DNA of 64,000 nt from Budorcas taxicolor. Taxonomy: Eukaryota > Chordata > Mammalia > Artiodactyla > Bovidae. The DNA is taken from the NCBI RefSeq assembly GCF_023091745.1, contig NC_068921.1, positions 12,108,001 through 12,172,000 on the forward strand, in the 5' to 3' direction. Position 1 is the stretch's first letter. Each line of letters begins with the position of its first letter. The notes beneath the pieces were generated by a model. The model had not been told where the DNA came from and ran no database searches. It saw nothing but the letters and a program-made list of their open reading frames with translations. A program made the position numbers and the translations under genes. Shown piece after piece: positions 23,641-35,428 of the stretch.

Positions 23641-24727
23641 AGTAAAGGTCTCTGGTAGTAGATGCTGGCAGTGTCCTACCCAGACCTCCTTTGCCACCAA
23701 AGGCACTCATTCCACAGCTATTGCAGCACTGACTTCTAAAAGCTCACAGCTACACCCTTGTTCAAAAAACTGTTTGCCACTAATGGGGAGTTCTTTGTCC
23801 AGAACTGCCTGGGTAGCTAGAGGTTCTCCTTCATTCTTCTCCTAAAGAGCAGCCTTTAACTAATGCCTCACAGATATGAGGGCAAAAAAGGCTGGCCCTC
23901 TGCTTCCAGGTGGAATAATGCAACCGGGTAGTTGCATTCATGCTCCAGAGCTTCCTGTGAAGAGGCTGAGATGAGACTTTATCTAAACCCACCTCTTCTC
24001 CCCAGCCTTTTTATCCTGACTCTTTTACTTCCCCAAAAGTTTCACCGAAAAGCTCTGCCTCTAGAATTACTTACACAAACACTTACATCCCTGGCTCTTC
24101 TTCTAGAGTACCTGAATTTGATATTTGTTGACTATTTGGATGCATAAATCAATAAAGTCAGAGGAAATAAAGAAATAATTCTTAGATTTTCCAGCAATGC
24201 TCTTATCTCTTCTTGCACAAAACATTACAGATATATCTCCCTGAAGAGAAATAGTTAACAGAGTTGTGAGCCGAGCGACCCCATTAGGACGCAAATCTAC
24301 TTGCTTAATTTAAGCACCTCACCCCCTCTCCTTCTGCTCACGTTGTCACTGCTGCCATCATCTGAACAGTCTGGCTACAACAATATCTGTCTCACTTACA
24401 AGGGACGGCACTTTATAAAGCTCAACAAAAAAACCATTTTAGATCTTAACGAATTAAAAGATGGCTGGGAAGTATATGGCACCGGCCCAAGATACTTCAT
24501 TACTCTGCTGGCTTACCTAAGGATGCTGCTGGGAGAAACCTGCAGGCGATGCTGACTGGAGAGGTCCAGAGAGAGCGGAGCGGGTGTAAGCGGTTGGGAT
24601 ATGATGTTAAGTATGTTAAGATAATCTGATATTGAAACAACTGTAATATTGTTTATTTTTATTACAACTAAGGACTAAAAATTTTAAAAAATCACTCCCC
24701 CTAACGGAGTATCAATGATTTTTACAA

Positions 24728-24925
24728 TGGAGGGACTCAGACAGTAAAGAATATGACTGCAACACAGAAGACCTGGGTTTGATCCATGGGTAGGGAAGAT
24801 CCCCTCAAGAAGGGAATGCCTACTCACTCCAGTATTCTGGCCTGGAAAACTCCATCGACAGAGGAGCCTGGTGGGCCACAGTCCATGGGGGTCACAAAGA
24901 GTCAGACACGACTGAGTGACTAATA
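24728..24925 (+). mobile_element. Bov-tA SINE
   Basis: A head-to-tail copy: GGACTCAGACAGTAAAG, B box GGTTTGATCC, GGAAGATCCCC, and a tail GTCAGACACGACTGAG. The head is more diverged than the body, and no clear target duplication is visible. Confidence 0.9.
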
Positions 24926-25648
24926 CTTCAGCATGAAATAATTATTTTCTCAATATGAATTTGCTTTATAAATTAAAGACACACACACACATACAAAGGA
25001 CTGGAAGGTTATAAACTAAACTGACAAGAGTGATTGACTTGAAGGAGGGGAGATGAGATTGGCATGGTTGTTAAAGGTGGCTTTAGCTATTATTAGTGTT
25101 TTCTTTCTACAGAAAGAAGAGCAGAGTCAAATTGAAGAAATATTCATAGTTGTTAAATATGAGCAACAAGTTTGGCTATGTTATGTACTATACATTTGTA
25201 TTTACATTTTTTTGATTTTTTAAGTTTTTCTCAGACTAGGAAAAAGTACACAACACTTGAAAAGAATGTAGCTATTCTCTAGTGGCAAGGGATTTAACAA
25301 AACTAAGAAAAAATATACACTGCATCAGTGGTTCTCAAGCTTATTCAGCTTGTGACTTAGGAAATAAAACTCCAGCTTGTTCCTAGTCCTTTCTTCCAAG
25401 ACAGTCTAGAGCAGACCACTTGCTAGGATCTACAGCTGAGGGATGGTCTGCAGCTCCGATTCACCCGTCTCTATAACCTACTGTAACAACTGTTTGGTGG
25501 ATGCACGCAGAGAACTGAAGCAGTGTCTGCCTGGCAGGAGCATCATGTAAAAGATCACAGGCACGGATCTAGTTTACGTTTCTATGAATTACCTGGGTGA
25601 CAGGAGAGAAAACAGAGCTGTTAAGTTTACTGATGATACCGCTCAGGG

Positions 25649-25787
25649 GTCATCAATCCTAAAGGAAACAAACCCTGATCCTGAGAAAGATTAAGGGCAA
25701 GAGGAGAAGGGAGTGACAGAGGATGAGATGCTTGGATGGCATCATAGACTCAACCGACATGAATCACCACTTAACGACTGAGCAACA
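25649..25787 (+). mobile_element. Mini BovB fragment (139 bp) with perfect TSD
   Basis: The 11-base duplication ACCGCTCAGGG at 25638-25648 and 25788-25798 bounds a BovB 3' fragment. Compared with 33060-33422 it lacks two internal blocks of roughly 100 and 90 bases but keeps the CTGAGCAACAA end. Confidence 0.9.
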
Positions 25788-26109
25788 ACCGCTCAGGGAA
25801 GGTGTGTTAAGAGATAAAGTAAGTTTAGTAGTCTGGAGAACAGAGAAGAAAACAGAAAATGAAATTGATAAGGATATTACTATTGGGGAAAAAATGGGAA
25901 AATATGGAATAACTGGCCAAAGGAAAGACTCTGGGATCAGGCTGGGCAAGGATTAGGAACATGAAGTTAGAATTTTAAAAAATCAAGCTATTGCATGCAT
26001 AATGAAGGAATAGCATGTAAGAACTGCTTGGCCAACAGTTTAAACACATGGCTAGTACTTTGGTGAGGTACTTACTGATGTGCTACCATCACTAAAATAA
26101 TGTTTGATC

Positions 26110-26330
26110 AGAGAGACAAAGTCAAGAAACATCACAGTACAGTGGCCAGAGCATCAGGCTGAAGCCAGAATTTATGAGGCCAGCTGCGTGACCTCAGACA
26201 AGTGTTTCACCTCTGCGCTTCTGTACACATCTGCAAAAAAAGAGGCGGTAATGGTGCTGATCTCAGACAACTGTGAGCAAAAATGAGTTACAATTTGAAA
26301 ACAGTGTAGAACAGAGTAGTTAATATGTAC
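26110..26330 (+). mobile_element. MIR SINE
   Basis: Typical MIR order: CAGTGGCCAGAGCATCAGGC, then GCTGCGTGACCTCAGACAAG, then CTTCTGTACACATCTGCAAAA, then GTGAGCAAAAATGAG. The core is well preserved for its age. Confidence 0.75.
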
Positions 26331-27129
26331 TTTTTTAAGAAAAAGCAAACATAGGAATTTAAATGGATTCGAAGTAAAAAATTATTACAGAGCTAAAGAT
26401 CCACATGGAAAAATGAGAGGTACTGGCATACTTCATTCTGTAAAAAAGGAGGGGGCAGTGGAAGACATCCTTGGTGGGAAAACTATTAACTGCTGATAAA
26501 AATGTGTCTGAAATAGCCTTTTCCAGTTAGTAATGGGGAAGATGAGAAAGAAGGACTATCCTAGCACCTCTGACATCAGACATGTTTCCAGTTCTCTAGT
26601 CTTCTTATCAGTGCTAAGAAGGTCTTGATAGCTCAATCACAATTTTTTCCATGAGACTTCAAAAGAAGCTTTTTGTTTTTCTATTTCTTCCCGATATATC
26701 TACTTGCCCTCTGGGACTTCGTGAATTTAAAAATTTATACTGTCACATTCAGTTTTCTTCAGTCTGAGGAAAGCCTGATACGCTGAATTATGTGGTGCTT
26801 TTTAAAGCATGTCATCATTCATTCCAGGATATTCGATGTGGAGAAGGTTGATGCTACAGTTTTACAATTCACTTGATCTCATTTGATTTCGTGAAGAAAA
26901 AGTACACAAAAATATGAAAGGGGAAAAACAAGAGTTTTAACAACAACCATCTCCAATGTGAAGCAGCAGTCCCCTCTTATCCATTTTTCTTTTATCCCCT
27001 CAGCCTCCATATAACTATCAATCAAAAATTAGCAAGTTAAACCTGTTTCAATAGGTCATTGCCAGTATATTTGTTTGACCTCAACAATTTGATCTGCATG
27101 ACTGCAATCACCTCCTCATGTTCTCTGTG

Positions 27130-27640
27130 ATTAAATCTCATCTAACTCTGATCTACTTACAGACTGTGGTCCTAATGACCTTTCTTGCTTTAACTCCATC
27201 ACATTGCATTCAGGATAAAATCCAACCTCAGCAAGGCCCATGAAGTCCCCACAAAGTCCCATGTCTTCCTCTTGGCATCAGCTCTAGCATCTACACACAT
27301 ATATGCCACGCTACCCAAGCTGCCTCTCACTTCCTATTTTTAGACAGCTTGTCTTCAATATGTGCCACATATATATGGCATATGCCATCAACCATAATGA
27401 CTTGTTCAGTGTTCTGCACTTAGAAGACTACTACTTATCCCTGAAGACTCAGTTTGAGTGTCACCTTCTCCAGACCCTTTCCACCAAATCACATGCATAT
27501 ACTCAGAGGATTGGGTAGTTCTCTTCAAGGGTCTCACAGAACTTATGTATGTTTCTTTCTTGGCTTCTATACAACACTGTATCTTAAATGCTGGTGTACT
27601 GCCGCTCACTGACGGGCAAGCAAGGACATCTAGTCAATAA
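27130..27640 (+). mobile_element. L2 remnant
   Basis: Collinear L2 pieces: CCATCACATTGCATTCAGGA, AAGGCCCATGAAGTCCCC, CCCTGAAGACTCAGTTTGAG and TGTCACCTTCTCCAGACCC. Short open frames inside are not genes. Confidence 0.65.
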
Positions 27641-27658
27641 TCAATATCATCATCTATA

Positions 27659-28004
27659 CAGTCAGCCCTCCACACCCAAAGGTTCTACATTTGAGGACTC
27701 AACCGACTGTGGATTGAAAACATTTGGGAAAAGAAACTCAAAGTTCCAGAAAGCAAAAACTTGAATTTGCTGTGATCCAGCTACTATATATATATATAGC
27801 ATTTATACTGCATTTATAACTATTTATAGAGCATTTACACTGCATTAGGTATTATAAGTAATCTAGAGATGTTTTCAATATATGGGAGGATATATGTAGG
27901 CTATATGCAAATAATATGCCACATATAAGGTACCTGAACATCCCTGGATTTGGGTGTCCAGGGGAGTCCTGGAACCGATCCCCTACAGATACTAAGAACA
28001 TCTG
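27659..28004 (+). mobile_element. TIR DNA-transposon remnant, copy A
   Basis: It begins CAGTCAGCCCTCCACACCC after a TA and follows the same order as 29919-30476: CAAAGTTCCAGAAAGCAAAA, AGGTATTATAAGTAATCTAGA, ATATGCAAATAATATGCCA, then GGAGTCCTGGAACCGATCCCC. The right end GATACTAAGAACATCTG is a decayed inverted repeat. This is most likely a non-autonomous mariner/Tigger-type element; I do not assert the family name. An internal (TA)n run sits at about 27786. Confidence 0.7.
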
Positions 28005-28284
28005 TACATCGTCAGTACCCTAAACAGCCCCTGGCAAACAACAAGAATCTAATAAATAAAAATCAGGTGAAATGAATTAATATATAATAAATAAACCAGA
28101 CTCCTGCCTTAAAAAAATTCCCTATTTAGCTAGGGAGACATGACTGGGGAAAGGAGGAGGTGGAAATAAGATACAGAAATTAACTACAATGCCATTTGGA
28201 GTGAGAGAAAGTGGGGTACATGGCAAGAAACTATTATTTATGAGTTAGCCTAAGTATCTAGGTGCCTAAAATGTACAGATATTA

Positions 28285-28425
28285 TGGTTGGTCCTTTTCA
28301 TATTGCCTTACTTTTCACAACCATCTTGAAGGGTATTATTTCAATTTATTAGATAAGCAAATAAGGACTCAAGGAGTTCAAGACCACACAAAGTTAATGG
28401 TAAAGACATAATTTTATATTTAAAA
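28285..28425 (+). mobile_element. MIR-like fragment
   Basis: CACAACCATCTTGAAGGGTA, then TTATTAGATAAGCAAATAAGGACTCAAGGAG, then CAAGACCACACAAAGTTAATGG follow the 3' half of MIR. Diverged. Confidence 0.55.
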
Positions 28426-29918
28426 CCCATATTCTTTCTACCATAATGGTACAAATTCAGTTCTATGGAGTTTCAGAGGAGGGGAAATTTACACCCAGAA
28501 TAACAAATCAGAAAAGTTCCATGTAGAACTAACAGTGAACCAAATCTTGAAGGATTCTAGGAGAAATAGAGTGCATTTTAGAGGGAGGAATAAAGACCGG
28601 CATGGATACAAGTTCAAAACAAGGTCAGTAGGACAGAGAATAGTCCAGTCTGGAATAAGCTGAGCATACACTGGGAAAATCTCACAGAAGAGAAAATTGG
28701 GACTTCCCTGGTGGACCTGAGCACTCTATATTTACAATGGACACCAATACTAGAAAAATAAACAAGTACCTAGGTCATGCTAATGATTGGGCCTGTGCCA
28801 TCATCTCCATATATGAAGGGTAGCAGATTAAAAAAAAAAATATGGTAACATATTTCAAAATTAAGGTAATTCTGATTTTAACTTTAATACAAAAGTGTAC
28901 TTTTATCCAAGGAAGAAATATAGCTATAGAAATTGCCATATCAAGTTAATTTAATGTCAAATTATCGTAACATTGTGAAAAAAGAAGTAAATAAATGCAC
29001 TTCACAAATGTGAGTCATGTAGTCTCCTCTTTTTTGAAATAAGTACCATAAAAGTCATTACACGCATTAATCCTTAAAGTTATCTAAATCATACTCTTAG
29101 GGCAATCTTGATTTTAACAAAAAATATGAATGCCTAGCTTGCTCATTTTATGAGATCTGATCTTAAAACATAAGATGGCCATCCTCAAAAGTATACTGGT
29201 TATAAGTTTTATTCATGCATGTTTGGTGATGGTTTTACTTATCAAGATATGTTTTTAATGACTCATAACTAATTTTGTTGGAATGACATCCATAAACTAA
29301 ATTGAGTGTGACTGATTATTTAGATGGTAACATCACAAATCCATTAAAAGGAACCTAAAATAAACAGAGTTAATGACCTTAAGTAAGTCACCCATAGATC
29401 AGAGAAGTTCCGAACATTTTTTTCAACTGCTATTTTTAAGTTTTTAAAAACATATGTTTCTCTAATGACAATTTCATCAGATTAAGTTGTATGGTAAATA
29501 TAGCCATTAAGTTATACATAATAGAGAAGAAAACTTTTCATGTTGAAAAGCCTTTCAAAATATATATTTTAAACAGAAATGGAGATTTTTTTACTTCCAA
29601 CTTTACATAATAAATTAAATATCAAATACTGACAAACAGAGGTATCCCAATGCCTATTGAAGTGGATATTATATTTGTAATACTATCATCAATCAATGAT
29701 ACAGCAATGAGGACTATAGCAAAAATAATAAAAATCCATCTGAAAATTTTACTACATTTTGAATTTAGACTTTTTCTTCATAGACAATGTATCCATATAT
29801 TTATGTAGCCAAAATCAGAAATACCATGGGATATAATCAACATGCAATTCTTCACTATTATTTGTTATTTCTCAATGAAAGTACAGGAGACATTCTAGGC
29901 AGAAAGTAAAGCATGGTA

Positions 29919-30476
29919 CAGTCAGCCCTCTGTATCCACAGTTTCTGCATCAATCAACCTCGAACTGAAAATATCTGGGACAACAAAAAATTCCAGAAGT
30001 TCCAAAAAGCAAAACGTGAACTTGTCATGTGGCAACTATTCACACTGCATTTATACTGTATTTACAATTTACATAGCATTTACATTGTACTGGCTTCTCT
30101 GGTGGCTCAGATGGTAAGGAGCCTGCCTGCAGAGCAGGAGACTCGGGGTTCAATCCCTGGGTCGGGAAGATCCCCTGGAGAAGGAAATAACAACCCACTC
30201 CAGTATTCTTGCCTGGAAAATCCCATGGATGGAGGGGCCTGGCGGGCTACAGTCCATGGGGTCCCAAAGAGTTGGACACGACTGAGCAACTTCACTCACT
30301 TACATTGTATTAGGTATTACAAGTAATCTAAAGATGATTTAAAGTATATGCAGGATGTGCACAAGTTATATGCAAATACTGCACCATTTTATATAAGAGA
30401 CTTGAGTGAGCATCTGTGGGTTTTAGCACCCATGGGGTCCTGAAACCAATCTACTAAAAATAATGGGGGGCGACCT
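29919..30476 (+). mobile_element. TIR DNA-transposon remnant, copy B, split by a SINE
   Basis: It starts CAGTCAGCCCTCTGTATCC after a TA and ends near ATGGGGGGCGACC, the approximate inverted complement. The body is interrupted exactly at 30090-30299 by a Bov-tA; removing that and one duplication restores the ...TTACATTGTA-TTAGG... order seen in copy A. Confidence 0.8.
30090..30299 (+). mobile_element. Bov-tA SINE with TSD, inside a DNA transposon
   Basis: Full head (CTGGCTTCTCTGGTGGCTC), B box GGTTCAATCCC and tail GACTGAGCAACTTCACTCAC are present. The 10-base duplication TTACATTGTA lies at 30080-30089 and 30300-30309. Confidence 0.95.
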
Positions 30477-30649
30477 TATCTCTAATCTTCTAAACTTTCT
30501 ACAGCACCCTGAATACTGTCTTCTTCTTTCCTATTTAAAGATACTAGAATACAGATCTGAAAGATGACCCTGTCCACTTCTATTCAACAGAGATGAGAAA
30601 ACTGAGACCCAAAAAGAGACTCCAAGATAGATAGTTTCAAACACATATA

Positions 30650-31030
30650 TAAAGGTTAAACATCAATTATTTAATCACTCATATAAAAAAGTTTAAAAAT
30701 AAGCAGCAAATTAAATCCAAAGAAGACAAAAAGGAAGGACATAATAAAATCAGATGTCATTGAAATAGAAAAGAAACACACAAAAGAGAGGCTCAACAGT
30801 GCCAAAACCTGGCTGCTTAAACAGACCAAAAACACTGATAACTCCCTGGCAAAACCGATCGTGAAAAAAAAGAGGGCAAATAACCAACACTAGAAGTAAA
30901 AATGATATCATTACTGGGCCAAAGAACATCAAAATATCATAAAGCAACATTATAAACAAGTTTATGCCAATAACTAGATGACAAGAAATAATTCCTAGAA
31001 AAATAAGATCTATTAAAACGTCTTACAACT
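30650..31030 (+). mobile_element. Old L1 ORF2 fragment
   Basis: The order matches L1 ORF2 between the endonuclease and RT regions: GAAATAGAAAAGAAACAC, then CAAAACCTGGCTGCTTAAAC, CTCCCTGGCAAAACCGATCG, AAAGAGGGCAAATAACC and TATGCCAATAACTAGATGAC. There are many stops. Confidence 0.65.
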
Positions 31031-31879
31031 ATTTAAGACAATGAATTATAAGCAAAAGGCCTATTTACAATGAATGTGATGGTGACACAGACTCGGGAAT
31101 AATTACTAAGTATGTTATGTTTCTTTGCTTCCTTTTTTGCTTATTGTCAGAATCAATTGAACTAGCTCAGCCTAACATATCTTTCTTTAAAAATATTTTA
31201 ATGTCCAATATACAGAAATTTAAAAACTGCCCCACCATTCAAAAGGAATCTCACATAAAGTGACTTCTGTGTTTCTGGACGTATTTTTAAGGGCACCACT
31301 AAACAGTCTGGACTAAACACAATACAACCAAAATGAAACAGATAAAACAGCACAAATTCTCCTAAGAATGAATAACTGCAATGCTCACTGTATCATCCTT
31401 AAAATGTAAAATACGAGTCTTGTTCTGTGTCTTGTGGCTCAAAAAGTAGAACTATGATACGTTACAAATGAAAGTTATTTAGGCAAAAACTAGCAAACTA
31501 GTTCAACATTTCGATTCTTTCATTATTTTCCCCAAACTTGGTCCATGTAGGGAGAAAAAACTGGTGAAAAGGCTTAAAGGTGAGAGAAATAAGGAGCTAA
31601 TTTTTTAGATTCAGTGCAACATAAAAGACTGAAATAATTACAAATACAAACAGTATTACAGCTCCTTAAAATAGGACTATGTTTCTTATTTCTTTCTATA
31701 TCTGGAAAACACCTAGTCTTGTCATCTTGACATAGTAAATTTTAAAAAAAATATAAGGCATACTTGATACAAAGAAGAACTATTAGAAATATAAAAATAG
31801 GCAAAAAGTTTTCCAAAGCTATATAAGTGAGGTATAAAAGCTTAGGAATTGAGATGACCTACCTAGTCATCCCAGTTAA

Positions 31880-32930
31880 AATTATTAACTTAAAATTTGC
31901 TCAAATTTTGTTAAATTTATTCCTAAACGTTTTGTGCCTTATAATAGTATTTAAATACTTTAATTTTCCCATTGTCCATTGCTTTTATATTCAAATACAA
32001 CTGATTCTGTAGCTTGACCTTGTATCCTGTGACCTTGCTTAAGTTACTAGTCGTGATAGTTTTTTCTTAGAATTTTCTATGTACATAATCATGCTGTCTC
32101 TAAATAAAGAAAATTTAAATTCTTCTACTTAATCATATGTGGCATTTATTATTTTTTCTTGCCTTATTGCACTGGCGAAGACCTCTAGCACAATGATGAA
32201 CAATGAATATTCTTGCCTTTTCCCCAATCTTGGGAGGAAGGTATTTAGTTTTTTTTTTTTTTAAACCAGTAAATACAAGTTAGTTATAGGTTTTTCACTG
32301 ATGCCTCTTAACAGGTTGAGGAAGTTTCCAGATATCTGTAATTTGCTGTAACATTTTATCATGAATGAACATTGCATTTTACCAAATTTTTTTGCTTGTT
32401 GGCTTTTTTTCAGGGGGGCAGAGGCAATGACTGAAATGATTATATGGCTTTTCCTTTATGCTGTAAATAGAGTGGTTTACATTACTTGATTTCAAATGTT
32501 AAACCAACCTTACATTTCTAGGATTAAAACCCATTTGGTTATGATGTATTATCCTTTTTACATATTGTTGAATTTGACTTGTTAATATTTGTTAAGAATT
32601 TTTCTATCTACGCTCACAGAGAATACTGAACTGTAATTCTCTTATATTATACAGGTTTGCTGGTAAAAAAAAAATACTCTGTTTTTGTTCATCTAAGAAT
32701 GTCTATATTTCTAACAAATGTTTTGCCAGATATAATAATGTCTATTACCTTTTTATTCTTCTTTTGGCCATTGAAAAACAACCATTTCACTGAATTGTGG
32801 TTACTCATGACAAGTCAGTGGTCATTTTTATGATTTCCCCCCATATATAATATGCCTTATTTATTTATTTAATTATTTTGCGGGCAGTTTTAAACATTTC
32901 CTCTTTCAATTTTAAACAATTTGATTACAA
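31880..32930 (-). mobile_element. Old L1 ORF2 fragment, minus strand
   Basis: The plus strand is the complement of L1 ORF2 RT sequence: CTTGACCTTGTATCCTGTGACCTTGC, TTTTCTATGTACATAATCATGC, then CAATATTCTTGCC-type blocks and AAACCAACCTTACATTTCTAGG. Poly-T runs and indels break it. It is sense to VWA8 transcription. Confidence 0.75.
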
Positions 32931-33930
32931 CATACTTTGCTGCTAAAGCTTTTCACAAAATTTGGGAATTTTTCCATCAATACATCTTCAAATAATATTC
33001 TGCCCCAGTCTTTGTTCCCCATCTTTTCTTTTTTTGAGATTTTAATTGCCCATATGTGTGTGGTATTGGAGAAGACTCTTGAGAATCCCTTGGATTGCAA
33101 GGAGATCCAACCAGTCCATCCTAAAGGAGATCAGCCCTGGGTGTTCACTGGAAGGACTGATGCTGAAGCTGAAACTCCAATACTTTGGCCACTTCATGCG
33201 AAGAACTGACTCATTTGAAAAGACCCTGATGCTGGGAGGGATTGGGGGCAGGAGGAGAAGGGGACGACAGAGGATGAGATGGCTGGATGGCATCACCAAC
33301 TCAATGCACATGAGTCTGAGTGAACTCCGGGAGTTGGTGATGGACAGGGAGGCCTGGCGTGCTGCGATTCATGGGGTCGCAGGGAGTCGGACACGACTGA
33401 GCAACTGAACTGAACTGAACTGAGACTGCATTTTTAAGGTTGCTATTTCTATACTGAGAATTCCTAATTATTCCCTCATTATGTTGATTCCCCCTTTACA
33501 TGCTTGAACATACTTAAGGCAACTGTTTCACAGTCCTCGTCTGCTAACTCAATCATCTGTCATTTGGGGTCTATTTCTATTGGCCAATCTTCCTGCTTAT
33601 TTGTATGTCTAGTAGTAGTCTATCAGATGCTTGATACTGCAAATGCTCTGTTGATAAATGTTTGGATTTTGTAGTCTTCTTTCATTCAATGGTAAGTTTG
33701 TTCAGCTAAGCAGTTAATTTACTTCTGAATCGGCTTAATTGTTTCCAACACATATTCTCCCCAACATCTAACCCTTTCATTTTATAAATCATTTTGTATG
33801 AGAAAAACTTAAAAAATAGTGTTAAGTAACAAACATCCTTGTGTTTTCTTCAAGAGTTATTTTTAAATTTATTAAGGGAAGCATAGAATAGCTTTTACTC
33901 TAGGGACAGATTTATCCTACTTTTTTTTCC
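32931..33930 (-). mobile_element. Continuation of old LINE-like sequence, split by BovB
   Basis: TTTGATTACAACATACTTTG, TCTTCAAATAATATTCTGCCCC and, beyond the BovB at 33060-33422, ATTCCCTCATTATGTTGATT and CAATCATCTGTCATTTGGGGTC belong to one old L1/HAL1-like text in reverse. The subfamily is uncertain. Confidence 0.45.
33060..33422 (+). mobile_element. BovB 3' end, 0.36 kb, well preserved
   Basis: Starts at GTGGTATTGGAGAAGACTC and ends in three copies of AACTG before the next unique sequence. A plus-strand frame of 120 codons continues to the tail (RQRMRWLDGITNSM, then REAWRAAIHGVAGS), so few indels have accumulated. Confidence 0.95.
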
Positions 33931-33939
33931 CATTATATT

Positions 33940-34342
33940 TATTTTTTTAATTTAAATTTATTTATTTTAATTGGAGGCTAATTACTTTACAATATTGTAT
34001 TGGTTTTGCCATACATCAACATGAATCTGCCACGGGTGTACACGTGTTCCCAATCCTGAAGCCCCCTCCCACCTCCCTCCCCATACCATCCCTCTGGGTC
34101 ATCCCAGTGCTCCAGCCCCAAGCATCCTATATCCTGCATTGAACACGGACTGGCGATTCGTTTATTATATGATATTATACATGTTTCAATGCCATTCTCC
34201 CAAATCATCCCACCCTCTCCCTCTCCCACAGAGTCCAAAAGACTGTTCTATATATCTGTGTCTCTTTTGCTGTCTCGCATACAGGGTATCGTTACCATCT
34301 TTCTAAATTCCACATATATGCATTAGTATACTGTATTGGTGT
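33940..34342 (-). mobile_element. L1 3' end, 0.4 kb
   Basis: The plus strand reads poly-T/A-rich tail, then TTGGAGGCTAATTACTTTAC, CATGAATCTGCCACGGGTG, CCTCCCTCCCCATACCATCC and CTGTCTCGCATACAGGG, ending at GTATACTGTATTGGTG. This is the young ruminant L1 3' UTR, 5'-truncated just before the ORF2 end. Confidence 0.92.
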
Positions 34343-34708
34343 ATAAAACACATTCTTATGGGGAGTATTCTGGAGGACTACAATCATTTATATGTGGGTT
34401 TACAGCAGTTTATTAGTTTGTGTGGACATTTCATTTTTGGCTTTAGATAGTGAAATCTTAGAGGCATTGTTTTAACTCTGAAAAGTTTTCACTTAATGAT
34501 GTCATATTTTATTAATTCTAGGATACTCATCTTTTTACATTTTACATTTTAACATGACTGAAATTGAGATATATCTTATGGTTGCTAATAGCTTCCAATC
34601 ATTGTCGTCCTGAATTGACATCTTTCTCCTCCAGAGATGTTTGCTTCTGTCAGTCACATGGGCTTGCTACCAACCCAGTACCACTTTTTTTTCCCCAAGA
34701 TCTTAGTT

Positions 34709-34793
34709 TTTTATTTTATTTTATTATTATTATATATTTTTTTACTTTACAATATTGTATTGGCTTTGCCATACATCAACATGAATCTGCCAC
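34709..34793 (-). mobile_element. L1 3'-terminal stub
   Basis: An ATT-rich tail followed by TTACTTTACAATATTGTATTGG and CATCAACATGAATCTGCCAC, after which similarity stops. A very short 5'-truncated insertion. Confidence 0.85.
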
Positions 34794-34923
34794 TTCTGAA
34801 GCACAGATTTCACAGGATAAATCCCAGGAGGAAGTTTAATGAAGGCTCTTAACCATGTGGGAGCTCTGGTAATTGTTCAGCTCACCAGTCTCTAGTGGTT
34901 GTTCCTTCACCAGTGTCTGTGAG

Positions 34924-35134
34924 TCATGTGGCACTAGTGGTAAAGAATCTGCCTGCCAGTGAAGGAGACATAAGAGACCCAGGTTTGACCCCTGATTCGG
35001 GACGATCCCCTGGAGGAGGGCATGGCAAGCCACTCCATTATTGTTGCCTGGATAATCCCGTGGACAGAGGAGCCTGGTGGGCAACAGTCCATGGAGTCAC
35101 AAAGACTCAGCACTACTGAAGTGACTCAGCACAC
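34924..35134 (+). mobile_element. Bov-tA SINE
   Basis: Head TCATGTGGCACTAGTGG, B box GGTTTGACCCC, GACGATCCCCTGGAGG, tail CAGCACTACTGAAGTGAC. Moderately diverged. It is the first of two same-orientation SINEs 90 bases apart. Confidence 0.92.
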
Positions 35135-35224
35135 ATGCATGCACTGTGGTAGGACCAATCTGGTACCAGTAACTTCATCACAACCAGAGGTGTAAATGCC
35201 AAGAGGGAGCTTTTGACAATCACT

Positions 35225-35428
35225 CGGCCCTGGTGGCTCAGACGGTAAAGCGTCTGCTTGCCGTGCGGGAGACCCGGGTTCGATCCCTGGGTTGGGAAGA
35301 TCCGCTGGAGAAGGAAATGGCAACCCACTCCAGGAATCTTGCCTGGAAAATCCCATGGACTGAGGAGCCTGGTAGGCTACAGTCCATGGGGTCACAAAGA
35401 GTCGGACACGACTGAGCGACTTCACTTG
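35225..35428 (+). mobile_element. Bov-tA SINE, near consensus
   Basis: Head CGGCCCTGGTGGCTCAGACGG, perfect B box GGTTCGATCCC, tail GTCGGACACGACTGAGCGAC. It lies 844 bases from the Walker A exon on its downstream (transcript) side. Confidence 0.95.

Noticed and set aside
24979..24991. (CA)n run as a notable microsatellite
   Set aside because: Only about seven units, ordinary for this genome.
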